Source of the DNA: JBIQKZ01 sp044464765
GTDB lineage: Bacteria > Pseudomonadota > Gammaproteobacteria > Burkholderiales > Burkholderiaceae_B
Assembly (NCBI GenBank): GCA_044464765.1
Contig: JBIQKZ010000012.1
Coordinates: 62,001 to 126,000, forward strand
DNA length: 64,000 nt
Direction of reading: 5' to 3'
Shown: positions 32,730-42,276 of the stretch, one piece after another
Layout: each line of letters starts with the position of its first letter
Position numbering within the stretch: position 1 is the first letter of the stretch
Translations under genes and position numbers: made by a program
Notes under the pieces: generated by a model
What the model was told of the DNA's origin: nothing
Seen by the model: only the letters and a program-made list of their open reading frames with translations
The model's database searches: none

Positions 32730-33175
32730 GAGGTAGGCTCCAGTGGCAAAAGGGCGGCGACGACGCGCCGGCCTTCGGCCATCAGTATGTTGTAGGTGCG
32801 GGCGGCGGCCTGGGTGGACATGGCCTCGATGCCGATGCCCATGGAGAGCAAGGTGCGGGTGATTTCCGCCGCCAGGAAGTGCTGGTTCAAGCCCGTGCCG
32901 ACCAGCAGGATCTCGGGTGCGTCATGAGGTTTGACGGGCGCGTCGTTGCCGTCAAGAAAAGCCATGGGATCCGGGCGAACCTCGGTGACGCCGGCGGCTT
33001 GCCAGAGCAGGTCGGCGGTAATGTCCTGTACGGTGCTAACGGGCCAGGGCCGGATGTCGCCTTCGGGGCCGAAACACACAGCGTGCTGGTAGGCCGTCGC
33101 GTTGATTTCGATGTAGTCGTCTCCGTAGGCAGTGACTGTATTAAGAGCAGGATTGGATTCGGATCGTAGTTGCAC
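32726..33175 (-). CDS. Mth938/DUF498-domain protein
   Basis: The 149-residue protein belongs to the Mth938 (DUF498) family, small alpha/beta proteins related to the respiratory complex I assembly factor NDUFAF3. Typical pieces are ILLVGTGLNQHFLAAEI (about 90-106) and GIGIEAMSTQAAARTYNILM (about 112-131). Bacterial function is unknown. It begins with GTG preceded by AGGAG and heads a four-gene minus-strand set with bcp, the PIN-PhoH gene and pdxA. Confidence 0.88.
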   Translation of the reverse strand: MQLRSESNPALNTVTAYGDDYIEINATAYQHAVCFGPEGDIRPWPVSTVQDITADLLWQAAGVTEVRPDPMAFLDGNDAPVKPHDAPEILLVGTGLNQHFLAAEITRTLLSMGIGIEAMSTQAAARTYNILMAEGRRVVAALLPLEPTS

Positions 33176-33322
33176 TAATTAAACTCCTGAGCACTTGACG
33201 ATCATAGCGCAAACCGCTGCAGGGAGACTTCGCAAACCGTTGCCGCCAGAGTTCCTTTGCTCTTTTTTTCTATCGTTTAAACTATCAGGTTCCATCATTC
33301 ACGCGTTCCCTTCATTTTTGCC

Positions 33323-34528
33323 ATGTCCAAGGACCCTATCATGACGAATTTTCCCCGTATAGAGCGGTTGCCGCCCTATGTTTTCAACATTACGGGTGAA
33401 TTGAAGATGGCGGCGCGCCGACGGGGCGAGGACATCATCGACATGTCGATGGGCAATCCCGATGGGCCGACGCCCCGGCACATCGTGGATAAGCTGATTG
33501 AAGTGGCCAACCGGCCCGATACCCATGGTTACTCGGTTTCCAAGGGCATCCCACGTTTGCGTCGGGCCATTTCCGGGTGGTACGAGCGCCGCTATGGCGT
33601 TCAGATCGACCCCGACAGCGAAGCCATTGTCACTATCGGCTCGAAAGAAGGTCTGGCCCACCTGATGCTTGCCACGCTCGATCGCGGCGATACGGTTCTG
33701 GTGCCCAATCCCAGCTACCCCATCCATATCTATGGGGCGGTGATTGCCGGGGCCAATATACGCTCGGTTCCGATGGTGCCAGGCATCGACTTCTTCGAAG
33801 AAATCGAACGTGCGGTGCGCGAGAGCATTCCCAAGCCCAAAATGATGATCCTGGGCTTTCCTAGCAATCCCACGGCGCAGTGTGTCGACCTGTCGTTTTT
33901 CGAGCGTATTGTCGCGCTTGCGAAAGAGCACAATATCCTGGTGGTGCACGATCTGGCCTATGCCGATATCACCTTCGACGGTTATGTGGCGCCTTCCATC
34001 ATGCAGGTCGAGGGCGCGCGCGATGTGGCGGTCGAGTTCTTCACCATGAGCAAAAGCTACAATATGGCAGGCTGGCGCATCGGGTTCATGGTGGGCAACC
34101 GGGAACTGGTCAATGCTTTGGCGCGTATCAAAAGCTACCATGATTATGGCACCTTTACCCCCATCCAGGTCGCCGCCATTGCGGCGCTTGAAGGTCCGCA
34201 AGACGGGGTGGCGCAAGTGGTCGAGCAGTATCGCAACCGGCGCGACGTACTGGCCAAGGGTTTGCACGAAGCGGGCTGGATGGTCGATATCCCCAAGGCC
34301 TCCATGTATATCTGGGCCAGGATTCCCGAGTTCTACGCCGATCTGGGCTCACTGGAGTTTTCCAAGAAGCTGCTGGCCCAGGCCAAGGTGGCGGTGTCTC
34401 CCGGCATTGGGTTTGGCGAGTATGGCGACGACTACGTGCGCTTTGCCCTGATTGAAAACGAGCAGCGTACCCGCCAGGCGGTGCGCGGCATCAAGGAAAT
34501 GTTCCGTAAAGACGGTGTAGGTAAATGA
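33323..34528 (+). CDS. alaC: alanine transaminase AlaC
   Basis: This class I/II aminotransferase makes alanine from pyruvate and glutamate. The 401-residue protein matches AlaC by PPYVFNITGELK and MSMGNPDGPTP (about 40-50). The pyridoxal-phosphate lysine is in FTMSKSYNMAGWRIGF (about 238-253). ATG 33341 six codons later is an alternative start. In many betaproteobacteria it precedes hom and thrC as here, with a four-base overlap to hom. Confidence 0.93.
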   Translation: MSKDPIMTNFPRIERLPPYVFNITGELKMAARRRGEDIIDMSMGNPDGPTPRHIVDKLIEVANRPDTHGYSVSKGIPRLRRAISGWYERRYGVQIDPDSEAIVTIGSKEGLAHLMLATLDRGDTVLVPNPSYPIHIYGAVIAGANIRSVPMVPGIDFFEEIERAVRESIPKPKMMILGFPSNPTAQCVDLSFFERIVALAKEHNILVVHDLAYADITFDGYVAPSIMQVEGARDVAVEFFTMSKSYNMAGWRIGFMVGNRELVNALARIKSYHDYGTFTPIQVAAIAALEGPQDGVAQVVEQYRNRRDVLAKGLHEAGWMVDIPKASMYIWARIPEFYADLGSLEFSKKLLAQAKVAVSPGIGFGEYGDDYVRFALIENEQRTRQAVRGIKEMFRKDGVGK

Positions 34529-35829
34529 GTTCAATAAAAGTAGGTCTGCTAGGGCTTGGCGTTGTAGGGGGTGGTGTCTGGAAGGTGCTTAAAAGCAATG
34601 CTGCTGAAATTTTGCGGCGTTCCGGCCATGCCTTCGAAGTCTCGGCAGTGACCGTGCGGGATATCGAAAAAGCCAGGGCGCTGGTTGGCGACGGCGTTCG
34701 TATCACCCAGGACGGTCTCAGTGTTGTTCGAGACCCCGATATCTCCATCGTGGTCGAGCTGATGGGCGGGGAAACCCTGGCCCGCGAATGGGTGCTCGAA
34801 GCCATCGCACACGGCAAGCACATTGTTACGGCGAACAAGGCGCTGTTGGCCAAGCATGGCAACGAGATCTTCGCCGCTGCCCGCGCCAAGGGCGTCATGG
34901 TCATGTTCGAAGCCGCCGTGGCCGGGGGCATTCCCGTGATCAAGGCGATTCGCGAAGGCCTGACGGCTAACCATATTCAATCGCTGGCGGGCATTATCAA
35001 CGGTACCTCGAATTTTGTGCTGTCCGAGATGCGCCAGAAGGGCATGTCGTTTGCCGAAGCCCTGGACGATGCCCAGCGTCTGGGCTACGCCGAAGCCGAC
35101 CCTACCTTCGACGTCGAAGGCGTTGACGCCGCGCACAAGCTGACGCTGCTGGCTTCGCTGGCCTTCGGGATTCCCGTCCAGTTCGACAAGGCCCACACGG
35201 AAGGCATTTCGCAGTTGGTGCGCGAGGATATCGCCCATGCCGACCGCCTGGGCTATCGCATCAAACTGTTGGGCATCACCAAGCGCTGCGAAAGCGGCAT
35301 CGAGTTGCGGGTGCATCCCACGCTGATCCCCGCCGATTGCCTGCTTGCCAATGTCGAAGGCGCGATGAACGCCGTGCTGGTCAATGGCGATGCGGTGGGC
35401 CCCACCTTGTATTACGGCCAGGGCGCCGGCGAACTGCCGACTGCCTCGGCGGTGGTGGCCGACCTTATCGATGTTGGGCGCATGCTAACGGCCGAACCAG
35501 CCAACTGTGTGCCATCCCTTGCCTTCCAGCCCGAAGCGATTACCGACATACCCATTTTGCCCATGAGCGACGTGGTGTCGTCGTACTATTTGCGCTTGCG
35601 GGTCGAAGACAGGCCGGGTGTGCTGGCCGACCTGGCGCATATATTGGCAGAAGCCCATATTTCCATCGTGTCCATGTTCCAGGAACCGCACGCCCCAGCC
35701 GAGGCGGACATCATCTTCCTGACGCACCGCGCGCGCGAGGGTAATGTCGACAAGGCACTCGAGAAAATTCAATCACTGTCGTTTGTGAAGTCCAAGGTGA
35801 CGCGCTTGCGCATGGAACAAATCCCATGA
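34525..35829 (+). CDS. hom: homoserine dehydrogenase
   Basis: Hom reduces aspartate semialdehyde to homoserine, the branch point to threonine and methionine. The 434-residue enzyme has the nucleotide-binding loop LGLGVVGGGVW (about 7-17), the signature GIINGTSNFVLSEM and DPTFDVEGVDAAHKL. A C-terminal ACT domain with VEDRPGVLADLAHILAEAHI (about 357-376) suggests threonine feedback control. It is a stand-alone dehydrogenase, not fused to aspartokinase. It overlaps alaC and thrC by four bases each. Confidence 0.96.
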   Translation: MSSIKVGLLGLGVVGGGVWKVLKSNAAEILRRSGHAFEVSAVTVRDIEKARALVGDGVRITQDGLSVVRDPDISIVVELMGGETLAREWVLEAIAHGKHIVTANKALLAKHGNEIFAAARAKGVMVMFEAAVAGGIPVIKAIREGLTANHIQSLAGIINGTSNFVLSEMRQKGMSFAEALDDAQRLGYAEADPTFDVEGVDAAHKLTLLASLAFGIPVQFDKAHTEGISQLVREDIAHADRLGYRIKLLGITKRCESGIELRVHPTLIPADCLLANVEGAMNAVLVNGDAVGPTLYYGQGAGELPTASAVVADLIDVGRMLTAEPANCVPSLAFQPEAITDIPILPMSDVVSSYYLRLRVEDRPGVLADLAHILAEAHISIVSMFQEPHAPAEADIIFLTHRAREGNVDKALEKIQSLSFVKSKVTRLRMEQIP

Positions 35830-37235
35830 AATATCGTTCAACACGCGGTGGCATGAAGCCGCTGTCGTTCTCCGAAATCCTGCTCGAAGGCCTGGCCCCT
35901 GATGGCGGCCTGGCTTTGCCCGAAAGTTTGCCGCAAGTGTCGCCCGAAACGCTGGAAGCCTGGCGCACGCTGGATTATCCCGGCCTGGCCAGCGCTGTGC
36001 TCGGTCTTTTTATCGACGACATTCCGTTAGCGGACCTCGATCGCCTTACCCATGCGGCCTATGCGCCGGGCGTCTTTGATTCGCCCGAGGTTGTTCCGCT
36101 AAAGCCCTTGAACGATGGCGTGTATTTACTGGGCCTGTCGCAAGGCCCCACACTGGCTTTCAAGGATATGGCCATGCAGTTCCTGGGCCAGGTCTTCGAA
36201 TACGTCTTGAACGAAAAGAACACGACGTTGAATATTCTGGGCGCGACCTCCGGCGATACCGGCTCGGCGGCGGAATACGCGTTGCGCGGCAAGCGAGGCG
36301 TTGCCGTGTTCATGCTGTCCCCCCAAGGGCGCATGAGCGATTTCCAGCGCGCCCAGATGTATTCCTTGCAGGATCCGAATATTCACAACCTGGCCGTCAA
36401 GGGGGTGTTTGACGATTGCCAGGACATCGTCAAAGCCCTGGCGGGCGACTTGACGTTCAAGTCCGAATACCGGCTTGGTGCGGTCAATTCCATCAACTGG
36501 GCCCGCATCGCCGCCCAGGTGGTATATTACTTCTGGGGATGGCTGCGTGCCACCTCAGGCCCGGGCCAGCAGGTTTCGTTTGCCGTTCCCACGGGGAATT
36601 TCGGCAATATCCTGTCGGGGCATATTGCCCGTGAAATGGGTCTGCCTGTTCGGCGTCTGGTGCTGGCCACCAACGAGAACAACGTCATGGAAGAGTTCTT
36701 TCGCACCGGTGTCTACAAGCCGCGTTCTTCCGCACAAACCCACGCCACGTCCAGTCCTTCCATGGATATTTCGCGTGCCTCCAACTTCGAGCGCTTTGTG
36801 TTTGATCTGGTGGGCCACGATGCCCAGCGGGTGGTCCAGCTATGGCAGAAGCTGGCTGTCGACGGCGAGTTCGACCTGTCCGATCTGAAACCACAGTTTG
36901 AGGCGCGTTTCGGTATTGTGGGCGGCGCAAGCACCCATGCAGACCGTCTGGAAACGATACGTTCTCTGTTCGAGCGCTCCGAGGTGCTGATCGACCCCCA
37001 TACTGCTGATGCCCTTAAAGTGGCCGGCCAGTATCTTGAGCCCGGCATCCCCATGTTGGTCCTGGAAACCGCTTTGCCAGTCAAGTTCAGCGAAACGGTT
37101 GTTCAGGCCGTTGGCCAGCCTGCGCCGGTTCCCGAGCATTTGAAAGATTTGGCGGATCTACCGCAGAAAGTCGAAACCATGGATTGCGATGTGCAATTGG
37201 TGCGGCAATACATACAGAAGCACGCCATCTTGTAG
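35826..37235 (+). CDS. thrC: threonine synthase
   Basis: ThrC converts O-phosphohomoserine to threonine. The 469-residue protein starts MKYRSTRGGMKPLSFSEILL. Its pyridoxal-phosphate lysine is in TLAFKDMAMQFLG (about 112-124), with ATSGDTGSAAEYALRG and the PTGNFGNILSGH phosphate-binding region. This is the long form found in proteobacteria. It ends the alaC-hom-thrC operon, 27 bp from the end of the convergent hpnE. Confidence 0.96.
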   Translation: MKYRSTRGGMKPLSFSEILLEGLAPDGGLALPESLPQVSPETLEAWRTLDYPGLASAVLGLFIDDIPLADLDRLTHAAYAPGVFDSPEVVPLKPLNDGVYLLGLSQGPTLAFKDMAMQFLGQVFEYVLNEKNTTLNILGATSGDTGSAAEYALRGKRGVAVFMLSPQGRMSDFQRAQMYSLQDPNIHNLAVKGVFDDCQDIVKALAGDLTFKSEYRLGAVNSINWARIAAQVVYYFWGWLRATSGPGQQVSFAVPTGNFGNILSGHIAREMGLPVRRLVLATNENNVMEEFFRTGVYKPRSSAQTHATSSPSMDISRASNFERFVFDLVGHDAQRVVQLWQKLAVDGEFDLSDLKPQFEARFGIVGGASTHADRLETIRSLFERSEVLIDPHTADALKVAGQYLEPGIPMLVLETALPVKFSETVVQAVGQPAPVPEHLKDLADLPQKVETMDCDVQLVRQYIQKHAIL

Positions 37236-37262
37236 CGTGCGGCGGGGGATCCGCAAGCGATT

Positions 37263-38630
37263 CTAAGCAATCAGGCGGGCCGCATGCCGGCCGCTGCGAA
37301 CGGCCCCCTCCAGCACCGCTGGATAACCGGTATCGGTCCAGTCGCCCGCCACCCATATCCTTGGCCAGGGCGTGGTGTTTTGCGGCCTTGCAAGGCCCGG
37401 CACGGCGGCGAAGGTTGCGCGTTTTTCCACAATCAGTTCGTAGTCGCTTACTTGAGGCAAGGGGCCAAATTGCGACGTGTCGGCGCGCAATTGTTCGATA
37501 ATGCACTGGATGACGCGCTCGATGGGCAGTGTTTGCAGCACGGTGGCATTGCTGACCACAATATTGAGCAAGGACTCATCCGTATCGGTTTGGCGGTGCA
37601 TGAATAGGCCGGGTGCAAATAGCCACTGCCCGAATTTTTCCCGTTCAGGATCCTCGTTCAGCATCAGCATGGGCAGTGGCGGCCGCCAGGGCGATTGAAG
37701 CTTCAGGGTGATGGTGGCAATGGGGATGAAGCGGAACGATGCAAGGCTGGTCAGGTAGGCGCGGCGCGCGGCCTGGGTCTTGCTATTTTCAGCATCCAGG
37801 GGCTGGAGCAATCGCAAGGCAGATGGAATGTTGGTTGCGACGATCACGCCGTCGAAATCCTGGTCGGCCATCCGGATGGTGTCGGCGTGCCGCGCCAGTT
37901 CACGTATGACGACACCCCGGTGAATTCGAAGGCGGCTGGTTTGCGTGGCAAGGTGCGCAAGCGGCTCAGGCCATAAACGGCTCAGGCCCACGCGCGGAAT
38001 CAGCACCCGGCACGCCTGCGCAGTGCCGCACAGGCTGTCGCGCAAGACATTGGCAAACAGTTGCGCACAGGCGTGGTCAGGCGGCGTGTTCATGGCCGCC
38101 AGGCACAGCGGATGCCAGACGTGCTGGCGCAAGCGGGCCGATTGGCGACTCCAGTCCAACCATTGGGTGACGGTCTGGCCGGACTCAACCGTGAAGTTGG
38201 CCCTCTTTAGCCGATGAAGGCTCATGGCAAGGCGCAGGCGTTCGCTCCATGCAAGGCCGCGTGTCGTGAACAGGCTTGCAGCAAGGTGAAGCGGGGCGGG
38301 CAGATCGGGTACGTTCATCGAAAACTGTCCATCGGCGCTGCGCAGGGCCAAGGGCAGGGCATAAAGCAGTTCGTCGGCGGGAACGGCCTGTTCGCCGGAT
38401 GGCCCGGACGCATTGATTTCCTGGATCAACGCCAGCGCCTCGGTATAGGCGCCAAGCAGGATGTGTTGCCCGTTGTCCAGTGGATGCTGCATACGGGCCG
38501 ACCGTACGGACCGGGCGCGCCCGCCCAGGCTGTGGGAAGCTTCGAAGACGTGAACGTCATGCCCTTGCTGATAAAGCCTGTAAGCGGCGCTAAGCCCCGC
38601 CCAGCCGCCGCCAATGATCGCCAGTTTCAT
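37263..38630 (-). CDS. hpnE: hydroxysqualene dehydroxylase HpnE
   Basis: HpnE is an FAD enzyme that reduces hydroxysqualene to squalene, the third step of the HpnCDE route. The 455-residue protein begins MKLAIIGGGWAGLSAAYRLY with the dinucleotide-binding fold, followed by VFEASHSLGGRARSV (about 29-43). The C-terminal FAD segment is IWVAGDWTDTGYPAVLEGAV. It is most like phytoene-desaturase-type amine oxidases, and its place after hpnC and hpnD sets the function. It overlaps hpnD by four bases. Confidence 0.92.
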   Translation of the reverse strand: MKLAIIGGGWAGLSAAYRLYQQGHDVHVFEASHSLGGRARSVRSARMQHPLDNGQHILLGAYTEALALIQEINASGPSGEQAVPADELLYALPLALRSADGQFSMNVPDLPAPLHLAASLFTTRGLAWSERLRLAMSLHRLKRANFTVESGQTVTQWLDWSRQSARLRQHVWHPLCLAAMNTPPDHACAQLFANVLRDSLCGTAQACRVLIPRVGLSRLWPEPLAHLATQTSRLRIHRGVVIRELARHADTIRMADQDFDGVIVATNIPSALRLLQPLDAENSKTQAARRAYLTSLASFRFIPIATITLKLQSPWRPPLPMLMLNEDPEREKFGQWLFAPGLFMHRQTDTDESLLNIVVSNATVLQTLPIERVIQCIIEQLRADTSQFGPLPQVSDYELIVEKRATFAAVPGLARPQNTTPWPRIWVAGDWTDTGYPAVLEGAVRSGRHAARLIA

Positions 38631-39490
38631 GTCGCCAAGCGCTTGACAAGCCCCTTGCCGCCGCTCACCCAGGTTTTCCAGGCAAGCCAGAACTTGCGGA
38701 TGGGCGTCAGGGAAATGCGCTGGTCCAGCACCTGCCAGTTATCCCGTTCGATTTCGTCGAGCAGGGCATAATAGATGGCTGCCATGGCCAGTCCTGGTCG
38801 CTGGGCGCGCCGGTCGGCTTCGGGCAGTGTCTGCATGGCTTCGGCGTAATACTGCCGGGCGCGCTGGGTCTGGAACTGCATCAGGTCGGTGAAGCGTTCC
38901 GAATGTTGGCTGTTCAGGATTTCCGACGCCTTGACGTCGAACTGCTGCAGCTCGTTGACGGGCAGATAGATGCGTCCGCGCCGCGCGTCGTCGCCAACGT
39001 CGCGGATGATATTGGTGAGTTGAAACGCCAGGCCCAGCTTATCGGCATAGACCAGTGTGGCGGGATCGGTGTAGCCGAAGATGCCCACGGAAAGTTCTCC
39101 GACGACGCCCGCCGCGTGCCAGCAGTACGTGCGCAAGCCGGGCCAGTCGAGATAGCGCGTCTGGTCAAGATCCATTTGCATGCCCTCGATCACGGCGTGC
39201 AGGCGCTCAGCCGAAATACGGCACGGTCCCAGGTGGGGAGCCAATGCCAGGGTGACAGGATGTTCAGGTTTGCCTGCAAACATCAAGTCCACCTGCTTGG
39301 CCCACCAGGCGAGCTTGGTTCGAGCGACCGACGGGTCGGTGCATTCGTCGACGACATCGTCGACCTCGCGACAGAAGGCATACAGGGCTGTAATTGCCTT
39401 GCGGCGCTCCGGTGGCAGGAACAGAAAGGAATAGTAAAAGCTTGAACCGCTGCGGGCGGCCTTGTTCTGGCAGTATTCGTCTGGGCTCAT
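38627..39490 (-). CDS. hpnD: presqualene diphosphate synthase HpnD
   Basis: HpnD condenses two farnesyl diphosphates to presqualene diphosphate. The 287-residue protein has both aspartate-rich motifs of head-to-head prenyl synthases: CREVDDVVDE (about 40-49) and NIIRDVGDDARRGRIYLP (about 160-177), and begins with DEYCQNKAARSGSSFYYSF, typical for HpnD. It is the middle gene of the hpnC-hpnD-hpnE unit. Confidence 0.93.
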   Translation of the reverse strand: MSPDEYCQNKAARSGSSFYYSFLFLPPERRKAITALYAFCREVDDVVDECTDPSVARTKLAWWAKQVDLMFAGKPEHPVTLALAPHLGPCRISAERLHAVIEGMQMDLDQTRYLDWPGLRTYCWHAAGVVGELSVGIFGYTDPATLVYADKLGLAFQLTNIIRDVGDDARRGRIYLPVNELQQFDVKASEILNSQHSERFTDLMQFQTQRARQYYAEAMQTLPEADRRAQRPGLAMAAIYYALLDEIERDNWQVLDQRISLTPIRKFWLAWKTWVSGGKGLVKRLAT

Positions 39491-40353
39491 GGGTTAATGG
39501 AACTGGATGATGGGTTGCGCCTTCCCGTGGGGCGCAGCGTGCGCCATAAAATCAGCAGCCAATCCTGGGTGGCGAGTGTCGGCCGCTGATTGTAGATGTC
39601 GTAGTGTAATTGTTCCAGGCGTTCCAGGACACGCAAGCCGCCTTGCACGATCATACCCAGTTCCAGCCCGATGCGTCCTGGGAGCCGCCGAGCCAGGGGC
39701 CGGCCTGTTTGTAGATAATGGCGGGCCTGGTCAACCTGGGCTTTCATCAGGGCTCGCCACGCGAAATCAGTACGCGCGGTTGCGATGGCTTCTTCGTCGA
39801 CGCCATGAAGCGCCATGTTCTCTTGTGGCAGATAGACACGGTTCTTGCGCCAGTCGATGGCTACGTCCTGCCAGAAATTGACCAGTTGCAGGCCGGTGCA
39901 GATGGCATCTGCCTGCTGGATGTTCAGGGGTGAGACCGCATCGTATAAATGCAGCATCAGCAATCCCACCGGATTGGCGGAGCGGCGGCAATAGTCCAGA
40001 AGCTGGGCATCGTTCTGGTAGCGGTGAACCACGACATCCTGTTCGAAGGCCGACAACAGATCGTGAAATGGCTGCAGGGGCAGGGAAAAACGCCTGATTG
40101 TGGTTGCGAGCGGTTCGAATACGGTGCGGCGCGGGTCATCGGCCGCCAGCCTGAGTTGACCGCCGGCAAGTTGTTCCAGAGCTTCCCGGTAGCCGCTCAG
40201 GCTGGCCAGCCGTTGTTCAACCGAAGCGTCGCCTTCGTCGGCGATGTCGTCCGCCGTGCGCGCATAGCGGTAAATGTTGCTTACCGGTTCGCGTAGCCTG
40301 CGCGGCAGCACAATTGAGGCGACCGGGAAGTTTTCGTAATGATCGACGGCCAT
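39487..40353 (-). CDS. hpnC: hydroxysqualene synthase HpnC
   Basis: HpnC converts presqualene diphosphate to hydroxysqualene. The 288-residue protein starts MAVDHYENFPVASIVLP, the HpnC hallmark, with the aspartate motif RTADDIADEGD (about 32-42) and NFWQDVAIDWRKNRVYLP (about 159-176). It leads the hpn operon and is divergent from alr across only 32 bp. The squalene-hopene cyclase gene is not in this window. Confidence 0.93.
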   Translation of the reverse strand: MAVDHYENFPVASIVLPRRLREPVSNIYRYARTADDIADEGDASVEQRLASLSGYREALEQLAGGQLRLAADDPRRTVFEPLATTIRRFSLPLQPFHDLLSAFEQDVVVHRYQNDAQLLDYCRRSANPVGLLMLHLYDAVSPLNIQQADAICTGLQLVNFWQDVAIDWRKNRVYLPQENMALHGVDEEAIATARTDFAWRALMKAQVDQARHYLQTGRPLARRLPGRIGLELGMIVQGGLRVLERLEQLHYDIYNQRPTLATQDWLLILWRTLRPTGRRNPSSSSINP

Positions 40354-40385
40354 ATGGATTAGACTTTCGTTATTCGGAGAGAGTT

Positions 40386-41528
40386 ATGCCACGTCCCATT
40401 TCGGCGTCGATTTCGGTGCCGGCCTTAAGCCATAATCTGGCGCATGTCGCCAGCCAGTTAAGCACGATCAGCAAGCAGGGAAACCGTTCCGTGCCCAAAA
40501 TTTGGGCGGTTATCAAGGCTAACGGCTATGGTCATGGCATTTACCAGGCGATTAATGGCTTTGCGTGCGCCGACGGCCTGGCCATGCTGGACCTGGACGA
40601 GGCAGTGCGTTGCCGCGAAGCAGGCTGGAATAAGCCTATTTTGCTGTTGGAAGGGTTTTTCGAGCCTCGCGACCTGGCTGTCCTGGCCGATTATAGTTTA
40701 ACGTTCACCCTACATAGTCAGGAGCAACTGGACATCCTTGCCCACGCCCGTTGGACGCCGCCCCTAGATGCCTGGCTGAAGTTGAACACCGGCATGAACC
40801 GCCTTGGCTTTTCCCCGGAACGGTTTTCGAAGGCATACGAGCAGGCGCTGAAGGCACGCGCCAAAGGGCTATTGCGCACCATTGGGAAAATGACTCATTT
40901 CGCACGGGCCGACGACAGTATCGCCGTGACCCAGGAGCAGATGCGAATCTTTACCGAAACCACTGGCGCCTTGCCCGGTCCGGTCAGCGTCTGCAACTCG
41001 GCCGCAACCTTAACGCCGCAGCACTGGCTGGCCGTGCCAGACGACGTTGGGCAATGGGTGCGCCCTGGCATTTGCCTGTATGGCTCATCGCCCTTTGCCG
41101 ACCGCTCGGCCGACGAACTTGGTTTACTGCCGGCCATGACCCTGCAGTCGCAAATCATCGGGGTGCAAACTGTTCAAGCCGGTGGCGGCATAGGCTATGG
41201 CCATGGGTTTGTCGCGGAACGCGCCATGCGCATTGGTGTGGTGGCCTGCGGCTATGCCGATGGCTACCCGCGCCATGCTCCCAACGGTACGCCCATCGCT
41301 GTGGCCGGGTCACGCACCCGCTTGTTGGGCCGGGTGTCCATGGATATGCTGTGCGTCGACCTGTCCGACATCCCGCACGCGGGTGTTGGCGCACCTGTGG
41401 TGTTGTGGGGCGAAGGAGGCCCTTCGGTGGACGAAGTGGCCCAGGCTGCGGGAACCATTGGCTACGAGTTATTATGCGCACTGGCGCCGCGTGTGCCGGC
41501 GGTTGTTTCGCTTCTGGAACCAGCATAA
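40386..41528 (+). CDS. alr: alanine racemase
   Basis: Alr interconverts L- and D-alanine for peptidoglycan. The 380-residue enzyme carries the pyridoxal-phosphate Lys44 in IWAVIKANGYGHG and the second catalytic base, a Tyr, in GGGIGYGHGF (about 265-274). The length and N-terminus (MPRPISASI) fit the DadX/Alr group. The open frame extends upstream to 40314 inside hpnC, but ATG 40386 has GAGAGAG upstream. It heads a plus-strand run with the dehydrogenase and radA. Confidence 0.95.
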   Translation: MPRPISASISVPALSHNLAHVASQLSTISKQGNRSVPKIWAVIKANGYGHGIYQAINGFACADGLAMLDLDEAVRCREAGWNKPILLLEGFFEPRDLAVLADYSLTFTLHSQEQLDILAHARWTPPLDAWLKLNTGMNRLGFSPERFSKAYEQALKARAKGLLRTIGKMTHFARADDSIAVTQEQMRIFTETTGALPGPVSVCNSAATLTPQHWLAVPDDVGQWVRPGICLYGSSPFADRSADELGLLPAMTLQSQIIGVQTVQAGGGIGYGHGFVAERAMRIGVVACGYADGYPRHAPNGTPIAVAGSRTRLLGRVSMDMLCVDLSDIPHAGVGAPVVLWGEGGPSVDEVAQAAGTIGYELLCALAPRVPAVVSLLEPA

Positions 41529-41536
41529 GGACAAAC

Positions 41537-42253
41537 GTGAAAAACAAATGTGTCGTGATTACCGGAGCAACAAAAGGCATAGGCTGGGCGCTTAGCCAGC
41601 GGCTTGCCGACCTGGGTTGTCATGTGGTGGGCCTGGCCCGCCACACTCAGGATATTGATTTTCCGGGATACCTATACGCTTGCGACTTGCGGAACGCCGG
41701 CGAAACCGAGGACATGCTGCGCATGATTCGCGAGAAGTACCCGGTGGATGCCGTCGTGAACAACGTGGGCCTGGTTAAGCCCGAGCCTCTGGGCGAGATC
41801 GACCTGAGGTCGCTGTACAGCGTGTTTGACTTGAATGTCAGGGTGGCGGTGCAAGTGGTTCAGGCTTTTGCGCCGTCCATGAAAGCGCGTCATGAAGGGC
41901 GGGTGGTCAACATCTGCAGCGGCGCGTCTGAAGGCGCATGGGCCCGCACCAGCTACTCAGCCGCAAAAAGCGCCTTGGTCGCCTGCACGAAAACCTGGGC
42001 GCTCGAACTTGCCGAGTTCGGGATCACTGTCAACGCGGTGTCCCCGGGCCCGGTCGACACGGAATTGTTCCGGGCCGATCATCCGCTGGGCAGCGACGAC
42101 GAGAAAAACGTTATCGCTTCCATCCCGATGCGGCGTCTGGGCCAGTCGTCCGAGGTGGCGGCGGCAGTTACATTCCTGCTATCGCCCGAGGCCGGCTTTA
42201 TTACCGGGCAAGTGCTTAGGGTGGACGGCGGCGCTGGCTTGCCGGGTCGCTGA
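41537..42253 (+). CDS. SDR family oxidoreductase
   Basis: The 238-residue classical short-chain dehydrogenase has the cofactor loop TGATKGIG (9-16), the NNVG motif (75-78) and the active-site Ser128, Tyr140 and Lys144 (SYSAAK). DFPGYLYACDLRN suggests it binds NAD or NADP with a shortened second strand. The C-terminus has GQVLRVDGGAGLPGR, as in many FabG-like enzymes. Substrate unknown. GTG 41537 follows AAGGA, eight bases after alr. A very long open frame upstream is a shadow of alr. Confidence 0.87.
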   Translation: MKNKCVVITGATKGIGWALSQRLADLGCHVVGLARHTQDIDFPGYLYACDLRNAGETEDMLRMIREKYPVDAVVNNVGLVKPEPLGEIDLRSLYSVFDLNVRVAVQVVQAFAPSMKARHEGRVVNICSGASEGAWARTSYSAAKSALVACTKTWALELAEFGITVNAVSPGPVDTELFRADHPLGSDDEKNVIASIPMRRLGQSSEVAAAVTFLLSPEAGFITGQVLRVDGGAGLPGR

Positions 42254-42276
42254 TTTTCGCGGGTTACACTTCCCGC

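Noticed and set aside
40751..41536. Long N-terminal extension of the dehydrogenase frame into alr
   Set aside because: Trp/Arg-rich shadow translation of alr; the GTG at 41537 with AAGGA gives the family start.
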